Below, piece by piece: positions 42,759-50,994 of a DNA stretch of 64,000 bases. The stretch is from positions 1 through 64,000 of the forward strand of contig NZ_JACOGA010000003.1 of the NCBI RefSeq assembly GCF_014284175.1, in the 5' to 3' direction. This stretch comes from Affinundibacterium flavidum. Its GTDB lineage: Bacteria > Pseudomonadota > Gammaproteobacteria > Burkholderiales > Burkholderiaceae_D. The number at the start of each line of letters is the position of its first letter. Within the stretch, counting starts at the first letter, position 1. The notes beneath the pieces are model-generated. The model had not been told where the DNA came from, did not search any database, and saw only the letters and a list, made by a program, of their open reading frames with translations. A program made the position numbers and the translations under genes.

Positions 42759-43872
42759 AATGGGCGTCCTCTGTTTCGTGGATTAAATGCTGTACTATCG
42801 TTTGATAGTTTTCAGAACGCTGGAAGATGCCGCGTTGAATATCGGCAGATGCCCCTTGTATAAACAAAGCCTGCACCTTTTCGCGCATGCGATCGAGCAA
42901 ATTTAATTCTTGCGCCGCTGGTGTCAAGCGCGTCAACCAATGCTCAAAGTAATCATATAGGCTGACTGGCGTTTCGCTATTCCAATCGATCAAAGACGCA
43001 GCCAAGCCACGACGACGCACGCGCCATTTATTTTCTTCCAAACAAGCACGTGACAAAGGTTTCGGTAAGCGACCGCGTTGATAATCTTCAACCAAAGTAG
43101 CGACTTCACATTGCAGCAAAGCCGTGATCAACCAAATGTGTTCGAGCGACGGTGTGGCATCACAAATTCTGACTTCCAAAGTGTGATAATGATGATGCAG
43201 ACGCAGGTCTTCCCACATGCCATGCTGCGCCTCTAAGGTACCCACTTTCCGCAGTAAATTAATGTGCTGAAAATATTCTTCTTCAGAACGCCATATATCC
43301 GGTGTGCCCATACGTGGTAAGCGATCGAGCATGGAATGACGCCAACTTTGCATGCCCGTATCCCGCCCTTCATAAAACGGTGAGCTCAAAGAAATCGCTA
43401 ACACCGGTGCCAAGCTATTTCGCAAAGAGTTAAACACGGCCATCGCCGGAATCCCTTTTGGCAAACCAAGATGAACATGAAAACCATACGACACCAGGCT
43501 GCGCATGATGTCCGCATATTCGTCTACCAGACGGATGTAATGTTGATGCTTATGCAGATCTTTGTTGATCTCTTGTTCTTTCCAATTCGAGAAAGGATGA
43601 ACACCTGCGGATAAAATTCTTTGCCCTTGTGCTTGTGCACGCAAACGAATGATTTCACGCATATCTGCCACGCTGGCAACGATCTGATCAGGCGTATGAC
43701 AAATCGGGGTCTGCAACTCCACTACCGCTTTATGAAGTTCGCATGAAGAGCTGCCATTGCGATCAGGGAAATCAAGTTGACCGCGCTCGAAATCATGCGT
43801 TGCTAACTCTAGGCTCTGCTGATCCACAATCTGCAATTCCTCTTCTGCACCCAAAGTAATCAATTTCGCCAT
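42733..43872 (-). CDS. ybdK: YbdK/GCS2-family carboxylate-amine ligase
   Basis: 379 residues from the ATG with GAGGGTGCAAGGC before it. The family start ITLGAEEELQIVD, SCELHKAVVELQTPI, the His-rich SAGVHPFSNWKEQEI, GFHVHLGLPKG and the late RICDATPSLEHIWLI are all present. YbdK-type enzymes condense glutamate-like carboxylates with amines (weak gamma-glutamylcysteine synthetase activity) and relatives such as EgtA make precursor thiols. Here it is followed by an overlapping ATP-grasp-like gene, so the pair may perform two successive ligations. No ergothioneine, glutathione or RiPP gene is nearby. An earlier in-frame ATG would add 23 residues without a good ribosome-binding site. Confidence 0.85.
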   Translation of the reverse strand: MAKLITLGAEEELQIVDQQSLELATHDFERGQLDFPDRNGSSSCELHKAVVELQTPICHTPDQIVASVADMREIIRLRAQAQGQRILSAGVHPFSNWKEQEINKDLHKHQHYIRLVDEYADIMRSLVSYGFHVHLGLPKGIPAMAVFNSLRNSLAPVLAISLSSPFYEGRDTGMQSWRHSMLDRLPRMGTPDIWRSEEEYFQHINLLRKVGTLEAQHGMWEDLRLHHHYHTLEVRICDATPSLEHIWLITALLQCEVATLVEDYQRGRLPKPLSRACLEENKWRVRRRGLAASLIDWNSETPVSLYDYFEHWLTRLTPAAQELNLLDRMREKVQALFIQGASADIQRGIFQRSENYQTIVQHLIHETEDAHFASASYLQ

Positions 43873-44575
43873 GCCTTGCACCCTCAAAATTTGTTGAATT
43901 GTTGATATCGTCGCTGCCCGGTTTTGCACTCGTGTTTTCATCTTGTTTTTGTAGATTTATCGACTTTGCATGTCGTTTTTCCTTAACAAACTGAAAACCT
44001 GAGATGGCAACAGTGTAGAGAGTGTTGCTCAAATTCAATTAAGTTAATAAGGGGCAATATAGGTGTCAATTTGAGGAATTGAGTCATTGTGCATAGAAAA
44101 AAACCCATACCTAAAAGCATTGGTATCTACACAAGTCGAATAAACAGCGAAATAATTACTGTCGCTCCTGCGTAGGCAAGAGTCCAGTGTCTTTTGTTGA
44201 TCAACGAACGCCGCTAGATTCCTGCCCCCGACTCAAGCATTCGAGGGCAGGCTCTACGCAGGAATGACATGCTGTGCTGTTATTTCACTTTTTTTCTTCT
44301 TTCATCATGTCAAAACTTGTGTAGATACCCATACCTAAGAGGCAAGGTCAGTCCAGGTGCTTGGAAGTCAAGGCTTTGAAAAATGGCAGCAATACTACAC
44401 GTGCTACTGTAAGACTAGGCTTTACGTTAGAATTTGCCAGACACAGCTACACTTACCGCGACCGTTCTATGTCTATCATTTCATGCAGGCGACTTTCTCA
44501 GAATTTTTGGCCTGTTTCACTAGTTAGGGTATTTCGTCAGAGTATTTATTCAGAACACAAACGGTCTCATCTCTT
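43873..44575. other. Divergent gap with an inverted-repeat element
   Basis: The gap between the ligase pair and the membrane kinase gene includes the element listed separately (44104-44338). The remaining 240 bases before the kinase start are AT-rich. An open frame on the plus strand (44361-44744) overlaps the kinase start in another phase and looks spurious. Confidence 0.4.
44104..44338. mobile_element. Inverted-repeat element (MITE-like)
   Basis: GGTATCTACACAAG (44122-44135) and CTTGTGTAGATACC (44316-44329) are perfect 14-base inverted ends, with an inner imperfect inverted repeat (CTCCTGCGTAGGCAAGAG against GGCTCTACGCAGGAATG). CCCATACCTAA occurs at both flanks (44104-44114 and 44328-44338), like a target-site duplication or shared end. 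It has no coding capacity, so it is a non-autonomous palindromic element. Confidence 0.5.
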
Positions 44576-47332
44576 ATGCCGACAGATCAGTTCACAAGCT
44601 CCACTTCCCTACTGCAATTGCGGCGCTTGCAGCGACATTTCGTGCTTTTTTTACTGGCGATTATTCTTCCTGTCGCCGCGATCATTTACCTATATCAAAA
44701 GCACACCGAAACCACCGTACAAAATCGCCTCTTTACTGCAGTAAGCGCAACTGGCTTACAAAAGAAATTAGCGTTCGAGCAGCTCATACAGATCGCGACA
44801 AGTCACTTGCAACGTCTAAGTATCCAATTCTCAGATGCCTTAGAAAAACCAGATGTAGCGATCAATGATCAACATTGGAAAACCCTAAACAAGTTCGGTG
44901 TGCGTAGTAGTGGTAACGGAGAGTTAGTCGGGTCTCAGCTTGATCCGTGGTGGCGCTCACGGCTTGGTGCGCTGTATGTGCGTCAACAAGGCTCTCACAA
45001 TCCCTTGCTACAAAAAGAGCTAGCCGCGGCCATGACCATTTTCCCCGCAATATGGGCTGCGCATCAAACTTATCCTTACTTTCAATGGACGTCGTTTTAT
45101 TCGGCGCATGAAGATTTATTGGCGGTCTATCCTTACATCTCAGAAGATGATCTGCAAAAAGCGACCAACAGCCCAAACAAAGAGTCGATATTGAATGCGA
45201 TTTTTAATCCGCAATCCAAGCAAATGATGCACAAGCTTGGGCCGCAAAATAATCCGCAGCGCACACAACATTGGACTGCTCCGTATTACGATTCTGGTGG
45301 CAAAGGTGCGATGGTGAGCCTGTTTCACCCTCAATATGTCGATCAACAATTCCTTGGAATTTTGGGTAGCGATGTGACCTTAACCATGTTCGATCAGGTG
45401 CTCACCGATGCGAACCGCGCCTTAGGTCATTTTATTGTCATCGATGAATCTGGCAACCTGATCGCCGATGACGTTGGCAGCGTTCAAAACAATAAAGCAA
45501 TCTTGACGCTCGATAAAATATTACCAGATAGTTTATTGCCGCACCTTACTCAACAGCACCTTGCTCAGCAACTCCTTATGCAGCAACACACTATGCAAAA
45601 AGACGGCATACAACATGCCGGGGACTGGTATTGGTTGCAGATGCCTTTAAAAGGAAGCCAATGGAAGCTCATCGTGTACTTCTCTGCGAAGGAACTCAAT
45701 AGCCTATCCGCAGACGGCGCTGGTAACACTTTATGGATCATGCTGAGTTTGCTCGGTCTACTCTGCCTTGCCGCCGGATTGATATCCTATTACTTTGCTC
45801 TTCCATCTCTCAAATTAGTCGATTTCTTGGTGCGCCTGTCGGGCAATCCTGCATTGCCGTCGCCACATGTGCCGAAAGCCTGGGCACCATCATTTGAACT
45901 TGTCGCCGCTACAGCACAAGAGCGGGACATCTATTTGCAAGAAATTAAATCGCACACAGAAAATCTAGAACTCACCGTTGCCCTACGCACGAAAGAAGTC
46001 GTCGCCCAAAGCGAACTAGCTGAACAAGCACGTCATGATATCGAACTACTGAGCGACATGGGACGCGAAATTACAGCGTCTTTACACATCCATTCAATCG
46101 AAGAAAAACTCTACGAACATGTACAAAAACTGATGATTTGCGATACGTTTAGCGTGGGAACCCTAGACTGGAACCGTCGCATGATCTCGTTCGATTTCGC
46201 CTACCGTCATGGAGAGCAAATCACTCCCTATACTCATAGCCTTGACGTATCAACACCAGAGTCTGTGACGAGTTCCACGCCAGCAGAGATGCGAGCGCAA
46301 GCATCTGCGCATTGCGCACTGCATGCAGTAGAAGTTATCACCAACGCCACAAAAAATTCAGCACTCTACGTTCCCTTGATGTTGAATCAAAAAGTCATAG
46401 GCATCATTAGCATCGAGAATAAACAGACGTATACCTATCAACAAAAAGACTTGATCATCTTGCGCTCCTTAGCAGCCTACGCCTCAGTCGCTTTCGACAA
46501 TGCACTTGCTTATCAACGCTTGCAGCAAACACAAGATAAATTGGTCGAACAAGAAAAGCTGGCGGCATTAGGCTCTATCGTCGCAGGTGTCGCGCACGAA
46601 TTGAATACGCCAATAGGCAACAGTTTATTAGCTGCCAGCACCTTAGCCGATATGACAAAACAAGCGATGTCCGAAATTGAGTCTGGCAAAATGCGCCGCT
46701 CTACGTTTCAAGAATATGGCGACAATGCCAAGACTGCCTGCGATCTATTAATCCGCAACTTATCAACTGCAGCGAATTTGATCACCAGTTTCAAACAAAT
46801 CGCGGTAGATCAAACTTCAGACCAACGTCGCTTATTTAACTTATCAAAGGTGACCCACGAAGTCGCCCTAACTTTAGAAAATCGTTTACGGCGCGAAGAA
46901 CACCAACTAACAATCGACATAGATGAAGACATGGAGCTAGATAGCTTCCCTGGCCCTTATGGTCAAGTCATCTCTAACCTCATCTTGAATGCGATTATTC
47001 ACGCCTTCGACAATACCAAGGCCGGGAAAATTACGATTACCTGCCAACGTACAAGCAGAGGTGAACACATCACCAGCGATAACATGACTGACGATCTAGC
47101 GAGCAGAATTACTTTGATTTTCTCTGACAATGGCTGCGGCATAGACGAACAACATCTGAGTCACATATTTGAACCATTTTATACAACACGCATGGGTCAA
47201 GGCGGCAGTGGACTTGGATTACACATCTGCTACAACATTATTACCGCAGCCTTAGGTGGCAGCATCCGTGTTGAAAGTACCCTAGGGAGCGGCACCAGGT
47301 TTGAAATTAACCTGCCTTTGATGGCGCCGTGA
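44576..47332 (+). CDS. Membrane sensor histidine kinase with GAF domain
   Basis: The 918-residue product has a cytoplasmic tip, TM1 (about 22-41), a large periplasmic sensor (about 45-380, dCache-like, with LFHPQYVDQQFLGILGSDVTLTMFD), TM2 (about 383-408), a coiled-coil linker, a GAF domain (about 490-645), then HisKA (phospho-His at about 673 in GVAHELNTPIGN) and HATPase with N-box, DNGCGI G1 and GQGGSGLGLH G2 box. It ends without a receiver, and no response regulator is in the window downstream, so its partner is unknown. It autophosphorylates on the H-box histidine in response to an external ligand bound by the sensor. Confidence 0.87.
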   Translation: MPTDQFTSSTSLLQLRRLQRHFVLFLLAIILPVAAIIYLYQKHTETTVQNRLFTAVSATGLQKKLAFEQLIQIATSHLQRLSIQFSDALEKPDVAINDQHWKTLNKFGVRSSGNGELVGSQLDPWWRSRLGALYVRQQGSHNPLLQKELAAAMTIFPAIWAAHQTYPYFQWTSFYSAHEDLLAVYPYISEDDLQKATNSPNKESILNAIFNPQSKQMMHKLGPQNNPQRTQHWTAPYYDSGGKGAMVSLFHPQYVDQQFLGILGSDVTLTMFDQVLTDANRALGHFIVIDESGNLIADDVGSVQNNKAILTLDKILPDSLLPHLTQQHLAQQLLMQQHTMQKDGIQHAGDWYWLQMPLKGSQWKLIVYFSAKELNSLSADGAGNTLWIMLSLLGLLCLAAGLISYYFALPSLKLVDFLVRLSGNPALPSPHVPKAWAPSFELVAATAQERDIYLQEIKSHTENLELTVALRTKEVVAQSELAEQARHDIELLSDMGREITASLHIHSIEEKLYEHVQKLMICDTFSVGTLDWNRRMISFDFAYRHGEQITPYTHSLDVSTPESVTSSTPAEMRAQASAHCALHAVEVITNATKNSALYVPLMLNQKVIGIISIENKQTYTYQQKDLIILRSLAAYASVAFDNALAYQRLQQTQDKLVEQEKLAALGSIVAGVAHELNTPIGNSLLAASTLADMTKQAMSEIESGKMRRSTFQEYGDNAKTACDLLIRNLSTAANLITSFKQIAVDQTSDQRRLFNLSKVTHEVALTLENRLRREEHQLTIDIDEDMELDSFPGPYGQVISNLILNAIIHAFDNTKAGKITITCQRTSRGEHITSDNMTDDLASRITLIFSDNGCGIDEQHLSHIFEPFYTTRMGQGGSGLGLHICYNIITAALGGSIRVESTLGSGTRFEINLPLMAP

Positions 47333-47512
47333 ATCCATTCCGTCTAACAACCAAACCGCCAAATCGACACGCAGTCCAAGCAAAGGCGACGGCAACAATG
47401 AATCGACTAAAAGCACTTTAACCACGGTAGTTTGATTAAGTCTATTCAGCACAAATTACTCGCTCTACAATGCTATGGCGCATTCCCTTTTTACTCATAA
47501 CAGGAGCTCAAC

Positions 47513-47932
47513 ATGCCAACCCTACTCAGAAACATCCTCGCCGTCATCGCTGGTGCGGTTGTCGGTAGCATTGTTAACATGTCATTGATCACTGTGAGCG
47601 GAACAATCATTCCGCCGCCAGATGGGGCCATCGTGACGACGACAGAAGGTTTGCGCGCCTCTATGCATTTGTTCGAACCTAAACACTTTATATTTCCATT
47701 CTTAGCGCATGCGCTGGGAACTTTGGTTGGTGCTTTTCTTGCGGCTTTGATTGCAGCAACGCATAAGACCAAATTTGCGTTCGGCATTGGTATTTTATTT
47801 CTCACGGGCGGCATTGCCAGTGCTTTCATGCTGCCGGCACCGCTATGGTTTATCGTCATGGATATAGGTCTGGCGTATATTCCTATGGCGTATCTCGCTG
47901 GAAAATTAGCAAGCCGCAACTTCAATAATTAA
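47513..47932 (+). CDS. Small four-helix membrane protein
   Basis: The 139-residue product has about four hydrophobic segments (roughly 4-26, 60-82, 86-108 and 112-132) and a polar loop with PPPDGAIVTTTEGLRASMHLFEPKH. The pattern of glycine-rich membrane helices matches widespread small uncharacterised membrane proteins; no function is claimed. The start ATG is preceded by CAGGAGCTCAAC, a good ribosome-binding site. Confidence 0.55.
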   Translation: MPTLLRNILAVIAGAVVGSIVNMSLITVSGTIIPPPDGAIVTTTEGLRASMHLFEPKHFIFPFLAHALGTLVGAFLAALIAATHKTKFAFGIGILFLTGGIASAFMLPAPLWFIVMDIGLAYIPMAYLAGKLASRNFNN

Positions 47933-48221
47933 GTCGTCAACATTGACGGTGAGCGTCTACATTGATGTTTCGACGCTTATATTTTTTGCAGATAATATTA
48001 GTTGAGGAACTTACTCGGCTCAAACCGATCAGTGCTAGTGATATTAAATAATTGAGTTATCCGACCTAACTGATGTACTTGATATTGCACCTGATTCTAT
48101 GCTTGAAATATTCATAGTGATACTCGTTATGAATTTCGTTGAAGATCTCGTTATGGTAATCAAGATCTACTTTTAAACAAATCGACAAGCTCAGCGCGAG
48201 CAATGACTAAAAAGGTTACAC

Positions 48222-49436
48222 ATGACATTCAACCGCCGTCAATTCCTTGGCTCTGCATTACCACTGGTCGCGCTAGGATCAAGTGCTGATGCAAGCACAT
48301 CCGAACTTACAAGTGTAAGTTCCTCAGCCTCTTACTATGCCGAATCAAGCGCAACGAGCACTACTGATCCAAATACGCAAGTATGGTTGGCTGGAGATTC
48401 CTTGCCCTATCCAGCCGAAAGCGAAGCGACTCGCCTGCAAGCCCTGCTACTCAAACATCGCACCAATCCAGGATTCTCCGCAGGTTCGTACATGGATTCT
48501 TATTTAAGCGGCGGCGCAGTAAGCGCACTGGAAGAGAAGTTTTCCAGTTTGCTGGGTAAAGAAAGCAGTGTTTTCATGCCCACTGGGACGATGGCAAATC
48601 ACATTGCAATCCGTTTGTTATGTGGCGAAGCAAAACATGCCTTGGTTCAGCAAGAAAGTCATGTGTATCGCGATGAAAGTAATTGTGTCACCACACTTAG
48701 CGGCATCAATCTGGTACCACTGGCAGCAGGGAAAACCGCGCCAACACTGAGCGAGCTCAATGAGGCAATTCAACGTGCAGAAATCGGTCCCTACCCTATT
48801 AAGGTGGGGGCAATTTCTTTGGAAAGCCCGGTGCGGCGTACGCAAGGTGGCACGCTCAGCATTGAACAGATCAGTGAAATCGCCAAGATTGCACGTGCTA
48901 AGCAAATTCCCCTGCATTTAGACGGTGCGCGTTTGCTACTGATGTGTGGCGTGCCGGGATTTGAGCTTAAATCGTATTGCCAGTTTTTTGATACTGTCTA
49001 TGTATCACTGTATAAATATCTGGGATCACCCTATGGTGCGATTTTATCTGGCACAAAAATTCAAATGAACAAAGCACGAGAACTGCGTCATATTTTAGGC
49101 GGCACTCAGTCTAGCGGCTGGCATGCGGCATTGCCAGCACTCGATGCACTCGAAGGCGTGGAGCAACGATTTGCAAGCGTGCGTCAAGCAGGAGAAGCCT
49201 TATTATCAACTTTAGAAAAAATAGACGGCATCAAGGTTCACCGAGTTGAACAAGGCAGCAACATCGCCACGCTGGCATTTTCGCCAGCACGCTTAGCAGG
49301 CTTGGAACAAAGATTGAAAGATGCAAATATCAAAGCCAGAAAAGTGCTTGATGGTAAGATGTCGCTGCAGTTCAATGAAAGCATACTGCGCCGTGATACA
49401 GCCTATTTGGTAGCAGCACTGGCCGGTATAAATTAA
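48222..49436 (+). CDS. Tat-exported threonine aldolase/beta-eliminating lyase-like PLP enzyme
   Basis: The N-terminus MTFNRRQFLGSALPLVALGS is a twin-arginine signal (RRQFLG), followed by a spacer and a complete fold-type I PLP enzyme of the threonine-aldolase group: SGGAVSALEEKFSSLLGKESSVFMPTGTMANH, HLDGARLLL (PLP-binding Asp) and SLYKYLGSPYG holding the Schiff-base Lys at about residue 264. Cytosolic homologues (LtaE) cleave L-threonine to glycine and acetaldehyde. Folding with cofactor before export suits the Tat route, so this is a periplasmic PLP enzyme acting on an unknown amino acid. Confidence 0.75.
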   Translation: MTFNRRQFLGSALPLVALGSSADASTSELTSVSSSASYYAESSATSTTDPNTQVWLAGDSLPYPAESEATRLQALLLKHRTNPGFSAGSYMDSYLSGGAVSALEEKFSSLLGKESSVFMPTGTMANHIAIRLLCGEAKHALVQQESHVYRDESNCVTTLSGINLVPLAAGKTAPTLSELNEAIQRAEIGPYPIKVGAISLESPVRRTQGGTLSIEQISEIAKIARAKQIPLHLDGARLLLMCGVPGFELKSYCQFFDTVYVSLYKYLGSPYGAILSGTKIQMNKARELRHILGGTQSSGWHAALPALDALEGVEQRFASVRQAGEALLSTLEKIDGIKVHRVEQGSNIATLAFSPARLAGLEQRLKDANIKARKVLDGKMSLQFNESILRRDTAYLVAALAGIN

Positions 49437-49538
49437 GTCGTTTGCGTTAACACTCAAGCAACTCAATAAGCCATAAAACCGAAGAAGAGAAATTCAATCT
49501 CCTCCACCAAAACTCTTCTACCAAAATAAGGAAGCCCC

Positions 49539-50309
49539 ATGCGTTTGACGCAATCCGTTTTAGCCATGCTGCTGTGTTGTATCCAGTATTCCAGCATGGC
49601 TACAATCGTGATTCGTACCGCGGCACAAGAATCTTCAGAACCCAAATACATTGCGATTAACCAAGCCGGTAAGCCGGCAATTGGCGGTATTTGTGTCGAC
49701 ATTTTTCGGGCAATGGAAAATCTCGCGCCCAACTTACGCTTTCAAGGCGACCAAGTGTGGATGCCACGGATGCGTATCGATGCACACTTTCGCGACAATC
49801 GTATAGATGTTATCTGCGGCGTACAAAACATCACCCGCAATACTGAACATTATCAACTCTTAGCCACGCCGCTGTTTACCGTTAACTATCTGTTGGCAGT
49901 GAGAGTCGACGATCCCATCAAGGTGCAAAGCTGGGATGATATTCGTCAGCTTGATAATGAGGGAATTATTATGGCGATACATGGCTTTGGAATTGTCGAT
50001 ATCTTGCATAAACTAGGCGGCCTGCAGATCGATGCTGGTGCGACATCCTCTTTATCCAATCTTAGAAAATTATTGGCTGGGCGCGGCAGATTTTATTGTC
50101 ACCGCTCGCCAGGCATCAAAGCTGCCATCAAAAGTGCGCATTTGGAAAATAAAATACGTTTGCTAGATCAACCCACATTATCAGAAAAATTTTATATGGG
50201 TGTGAGAAAAAATTTAGCGCCAGAGCAAATCAAATTGATTAGCGATGCCTTGCAAGTGCTCGATAAAAATGGGGAATTAAAACGTATTTTCGAGCAATAT
50301 CGGGAATAA
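49539..50309 (+). CDS. Periplasmic solute-binding protein (SBP_bac_3)
   Basis: Signal peptide about 1-20 (ending MA/TIVIRTA) and the family fold: PAIGGICVDIFRAME, the RNTEHYQLLATPLFTVNYLLAVR strand and YMGVRKNLAPEQIKLISDALQVLDKNGELKRIFEQY. The substrate is likely an amino acid or similar. No permease or ATPase gene is adjacent, so it is an orphan binding protein, perhaps serving a sensor (for instance one of the nearby kinases) or a distant transporter. Confidence 0.8.
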   Translation: MRLTQSVLAMLLCCIQYSSMATIVIRTAAQESSEPKYIAINQAGKPAIGGICVDIFRAMENLAPNLRFQGDQVWMPRMRIDAHFRDNRIDVICGVQNITRNTEHYQLLATPLFTVNYLLAVRVDDPIKVQSWDDIRQLDNEGIIMAIHGFGIVDILHKLGGLQIDAGATSSLSNLRKLLAGRGRFYCHRSPGIKAAIKSAHLENKIRLLDQPTLSEKFYMGVRKNLAPEQIKLISDALQVLDKNGELKRIFEQYRE

Positions 50310-50415
50310 CCTCTAAGACATGTTGCAATGAATTTCTGGCACACTTCGAAGTACCGATGCTTCTCAAACGACACTCGCCATTTCACTATTTCTCCATTTC
50401 ACCACGAGTTAAATC

Positions 50416-50895
50416 ATGATCAGACCAGTACAACAAAGCGATTTCGATTTTATTTATAAGCTATACATGCATCCCGAGGTCAATCCGTATTTGCTGTACG
50501 AGCATATGGACAAAGAGAGCTTCGCGCCTATCTTCGCTGAGTTATTACGAGATGGCGTGTTATACGTGTTTAGCGAACAAGGCGAGGATATCGGTATGTG
50601 TAAACTCATACGATTAAAGCACCGAACCTCACATATCGCTTACTTGGGGGGAGTCGCGATTGATCCGGCTAAGGCTGGAAAAGGATATGCCCACGCGATG
50701 TTTTCAGAAATTATTGCCCTCGGCCAAAGTATGCAATTAGCGCGCATAGAGTTGAGCGCCAGCGTGGAGAATCTTCGTGCTATTCGCTTATATGAAAAAT
50801 GCGGATTTGAGCGTGAAGGAATTTTACGTCGATATACGTACCTGCGCAGCGAAGACCGCTACCTGGATGAAGTGTTGATGTCGTATCTGTATTAA
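50416..50895 (+). CDS. GNAT N-acetyltransferase
   Basis: A 159-residue GNAT domain: IRPVQQSDFDFIYKLYMHPEVNPY at the start, the acetyl-CoA loop AKAGKGYAHAMFSE, LGGVAIDP beta-4 strand and the terminal ASVENLRAIRLYEKCGFEREGILRRYTYL with the family Tyr. Substrate unknown. Single gene. Confidence 0.85.
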   Translation: MIRPVQQSDFDFIYKLYMHPEVNPYLLYEHMDKESFAPIFAELLRDGVLYVFSEQGEDIGMCKLIRLKHRTSHIAYLGGVAIDPAKAGKGYAHAMFSEIIALGQSMQLARIELSASVENLRAIRLYEKCGFEREGILRRYTYLRSEDRYLDEVLMSYLY

Positions 50896-50947
50896 TTATT
50901 AAATTGATTTAGGTCCTGTTGACAAACCGTCCGCAATATCAGGAGAA

Positions 50948-50975
50948 CACCGACCTGAAATTAAATAGGCCGGTG
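50948..50975. terminator. Stem between convergent genes
   Basis: CACCGACCT and AGGCCGGTG form an imperfect nine-base stem in the gap between the acetyltransferase and S9-peptidase genes. No clear T-run follows. Confidence 0.35.
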
Positions 50976-50994
50976 CTACCATCATGCTGATTGC

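Noticed and set aside
44361..44744. A plus-strand frame overlapping the kinase start
   Set aside because: Out of phase with the clear kinase gene and rich in unusual Arg/Cys; a shadow.
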